Shown here piece after piece: positions 5,100 to 7,041 of a DNA stretch of 7,041 bases (its first letter is position 1; each line of letters begins with the position of its first letter). The DNA comes from Clostridiales bacterium (lineage in GTDB: Bacteria > Bacillota > Clostridia > Oscillospirales > Acutalibacteraceae), in the NCBI GenBank assembly GCA_012511485.1, contig JAAZFZ010000181.1, positions 1-7,041 of the forward strand. The letters run 5' to 3'. The notes under the pieces are model-generated. The model was not told the origin of the DNA, did no database searches, and saw only the letters and a list, made by a program, of their open reading frames with translations. Made by a program: the position numbers and the translations under genes.

Positions 5100-6176
5100 T
5101 CAGCTGCTTGTTGTTGTTTGGGTCTTAACCTCTACTGCCGAATCGGCAACAAGGTTCATGACCTTGGTGAGAAGAATACCCATGCTTATCTTTTCCTTGC
5201 CAAGTTTTTTTTCAAGCTCCTGCTCTGATGAGTAGTCCTGTTTATTCTCCTCGTAATATTGCGAAAGCCCTTGCTCATATTCGGCATCCGAAACAGTCAG
5301 CTTCTGCTCTTTTGCAATATACCAGCAGACCAGCTCCTCCGCAACGCATTTTTCGGCATATTTTCTGGCTTCCTTTTCAAAACTTTCCTGAGTTTTTTTT
5401 GAATTTGACAGGTATTCCTCAAAGCTTATTGAGCTTTGCTCGACATAATCCTCTTGCTCCTTATAGTAGCTTTTTGTGTACCTGTCAATTGCCTTTTGCG
5501 GATAGGCAATTATTTTAGAATTCTTGACAACAATATCCCAAACATCATCCATCTTTTTTTCACGGATGTTATTTTCAATTGAGCTTTTGAGGAAATCCAG
5601 GAGTTCCTCGGCGGTGCTGTAGCCTGAAATGTCAAAAATAACCTGTGAAGTTAGCTCTGAGTAGATAATCGGGCGAATTTCCTTAATTTTAATGCTATAT
5701 ATTATTTTTTTACCTGCAACCTCGCCGTAGCTTTCGCTGTCGGGGACAGAAAACTGAACCTTGGCAGTGTGGTTAATTTTCGCACCGATTAGGTATTTGC
5801 TCCATGTTGCAAAAGCATTGATGCCCGTGACTATGATGTAATCCTTCTGGCTGCCACCCTCAAAGGCAACTCCGTCAATTGTTCCGATAATGTCAACAGT
5901 CAGGTAATCATCCTGCTGAACTGCTCTGTCTGACACTGGGCTTCCCAATGTATATTCGTTGTTGTCATAAAGGCAGTCCTTAACGGCAACAAGCAAATCA
6001 TCCTGAGTTACTTTGTCTGTCTGCGGGATTTCCACCCCCACATACTTGCCAATCTTGACATATTTACTTAAATCAAGGTTCTCATATATAGCTTTCTCAT
6101 CTGTATCGGAACAGCCATAAAAAGCTGTAACAGAAAAAAGAGAAAAAGCAATAAAAAAAGCTAGAAGTCTTTTCAT
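5100..6176 (-). CDS. Trigger-factor-like lipoprotein (FKBP domain plus chaperone C-terminal region)
   Basis: The 358-residue product begins MKRLLAFFIAF and has a lipobox-like FYGC with Cys22, so it is probably a lipoprotein on the outer face of the membrane. Residues ~84-168 match an FKBP-type peptidyl-prolyl isomerase domain (DDYLTVDIIGTIDGVAFEGG at 89-108, IGAK at 130-133, YGEVAGKK at 150-157). Residues ~170-345 are helical and charged, like the C-terminal chaperone arms of trigger factor. The I-P-G-F-E stretch usual in this domain is replaced by AFATWSKYL (121-129), so isomerase activity may be weak; the role is more likely as an extracytoplasmic foldase or holdase. The ATG overlaps the stop of the upstream nucleotidyltransferase gene (TAATG), and a GGGAG site (6186-6190) lies 9 bases before it, so the two are translationally coupled. 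The C-terminus is a short Thr/Ser tail. Confidence 0.9.
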   Translation of the reverse strand: MKRLLAFFIAFSLFSVTAFYGCSDTDEKAIYENLDLSKYVKIGKYVGVEIPQTDKVTQDDLLVAVKDCLYDNNEYTLGSPVSDRAVQQDDYLTVDIIGTIDGVAFEGGSQKDYIIVTGINAFATWSKYLIGAKINHTAKVQFSVPDSESYGEVAGKKIIYSIKIKEIRPIIYSELTSQVIFDISGYSTAEELLDFLKSSIENNIREKKMDDVWDIVVKNSKIIAYPQKAIDRYTKSYYKEQEDYVEQSSISFEEYLSNSKKTQESFEKEARKYAEKCVAEELVCWYIAKEQKLTVSDAEYEQGLSQYYEENKQDYSSEQELEKKLGKEKISMGILLTKVMNLVADSAVEVKTQTTTSS

Positions 6177-7041
6177 TAATCCATGCTCCCTTTTTCATTT
6201 TTTCGCAAAGTGTTCAATTTCTCGATATCCGTTTTTTTGACCTTTAGAATAATTCTCAGTTGGGCAAATACCTGCCTGCGCTTAAAAAGCATGAGCTTAA
6301 TGAATCTTGCAATCCAAATAAAGGGGAGTAAAGTAGAATGCCTTTCCAGAATGGGATAGGCAGCGCATAGCCTTGAAAAAGGTGGAAATATTTTTTTGAA
6401 TAAATATCGGAGCTTGACCATCGCACACGGGGCATTATTTCCTTTTTTGAGTTCAGTTGCAACAAGGTTACTGTAGCTGCCGAAGGTCCCGTTCGAAAGA
6501 ATAAAGTCGCTCAGAGCTTGAATTCCCTTTGAATCTTCAAGCCCGTCGAACCAGCAATCGGCAAGGCGCTTGAGGTTTATCTCAAAACTAATGGCACCAC
6601 AGCTTTCAAGAACACTGTTAATTCGACAAAAATCCAGCTTATTCCAAAATGTTTTATTATAAACATAAACATCCATAGCTGCACGGACTCCAATGCCCGT
6701 TTTTTCAAAGTGCCTATAGCTATGAAGAATCATGTATATGTAAAAATCCTCATTGCTCATTTCATAGCAGTGTGAGGTTCCGCTCTTTTTTGTGAATCTT
6801 TCCCACGGGTTTGAAAAATAATCCCCCCCGTCATTTTGCAAAGAGTTATGCATTTCAACTGTTATGCCGGAGGGCTTTTTATAGTGATATTGATTATTGT
6901 AAAGGGGAGAACCTTTATATCCTAATGAGATCATGCATTCGTTCATTTTAGCGAATTGTTCCTGCCTGAACAATATATCAATATCGCCCATAGAGCGCAT
7001 TACCTCAGCGGGGTAGTATTTCTTTAATACATAACCCTTTA
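6176..7041 (-). CDS. Nucleotidyltransferase-family protein, 5' end outside the window
   Basis: About 287 residues are visible and the frame stays open to the window edge. The family is recognised from the KGYVLKKYYPAEVMRSMGDIDILF stretch, written here only as its key parts: a Lys-Gly followed by a Tyr-Pro, then Arg-x-Met-Gly-Asp-Ile-Asp, where the D-I-D pair is the expected metal-binding motif. This fits the NTP_transf_5 group (nucleotidyltransferase family protein). Members are found in polysaccharide and some peptide-modification clusters, and their substrates are mostly unknown. The ATG at 7000 is not the true start: 13 upstream codons carry the conserved Lys-Gly and Tyr-Pro residues. Full members are typically about 340-390 residues, so some 60-100 are missing. 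The C-terminal third is basic and partly hydrophobic (LLPFIWIARFIKLMLFKRR), which suggests membrane contact. The stop overlaps the start of the trigger-factor-like gene. Confidence 0.88.
   Translation of the reverse strand, partial: KGYVLKKYYPAEVMRSMGDIDILFRQEQFAKMNECMISLGYKGSPLYNNQYHYKKPSGITVEMHNSLQNDGGDYFSNPWERFTKKSGTSHCYEMSNEDFYIYMILHSYRHFEKTGIGVRAAMDVYVYNKTFWNKLDFCRINSVLESCGAISFEINLKRLADCWFDGLEDSKGIQALSDFILSNGTFGSYSNLVATELKKGNNAPCAMVKLRYLFKKIFPPFSRLCAAYPILERHSTLLPFIWIARFIKLMLFKRRQVFAQLRIILKVKKTDIEKLNTLRKNEKGSMD

Noticed and set aside
6998..7000. ATG at 7000 as start of the nucleotidyltransferase, with GAGGT just before it
   Set aside because: The GAGGT is only 1 base away, and the 13 codons upstream encode conserved-looking Lys-Gly and Tyr-Pro residues of the family, so the gene continues past the window.

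Overview
The window looks like chromosome from an AT-leaning, Gram-positive anaerobe, most likely a gut-type member of Clostridia (Oscillospiraceae/Ruminococcaceae-like). The reasons are strong AGGAGG-type ribosome binding sites, three genes that appear to start at TTG, two lipoproteins with N-terminal lipobox cysteines, Thr/Ser/Lys-rich surface linkers, a trigger-factor-like lipoprotein and a clostridial-style ferredoxin protein. No taxonomic marker is present, so this is an inference. No rRNA, tRNA, CRISPR array, transposase or insertion sequence was seen.

Layout. (1) 18-1380, plus strand: two overlapping genes for single-pass membrane proteins. Each has an N-terminal cytoplasmic part, one membrane helix and an outward-facing beta-rich domain. 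The two outer domains appear homologous, so this is a tandem pair of diverged paralogues. (2) 1381-1686: a gap that holds a small minus-strand gene (57 residues, probable coiled coil, good ribosome binding site), a perfect GC-rich hairpin, and what look like overlapping divergent promoters. (3) 1708-2814, plus: a PPC/DUF296-domain protein followed 18 bp later by a QueG-like protein with two 4Fe-4S clusters that lacks the usual QueG catalytic Asp. (4) 2940-4907, plus: a surface lipoprotein with a phosphodiester glycosidase (NAGPA/DUF2233-type) domain, then 15 bp later a cytoplasmic alpha/beta hydrolase of the acetyl-xylan esterase/BD-FAE kind. (5) 5046-5080: a bidirectional intrinsic terminator between convergent units. 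(6) 5100-7041, minus: a nucleotidyltransferase-family gene cut by the window edge, overlapping by one base (TAATG) a lipoprotein with a degenerate FKBP domain and a trigger-factor-like C-terminal region.

How they may work together. The theme is the cell surface: two membrane-anchored outer-domain proteins, a glycosidase-like lipoprotein, an esterase that could act on acylated sugars, and a surface foldase coupled to a nucleotidyltransferase of a family often found in polysaccharide and peptide-modification clusters. The PPC/QueG-like pair does not fit this theme obviously. I found no complete, clearly new system. The best candidates for novelty are the paralogous membrane pair at the left edge, the small divergent gene, and the enzyme-like proteins whose signature residues have changed.
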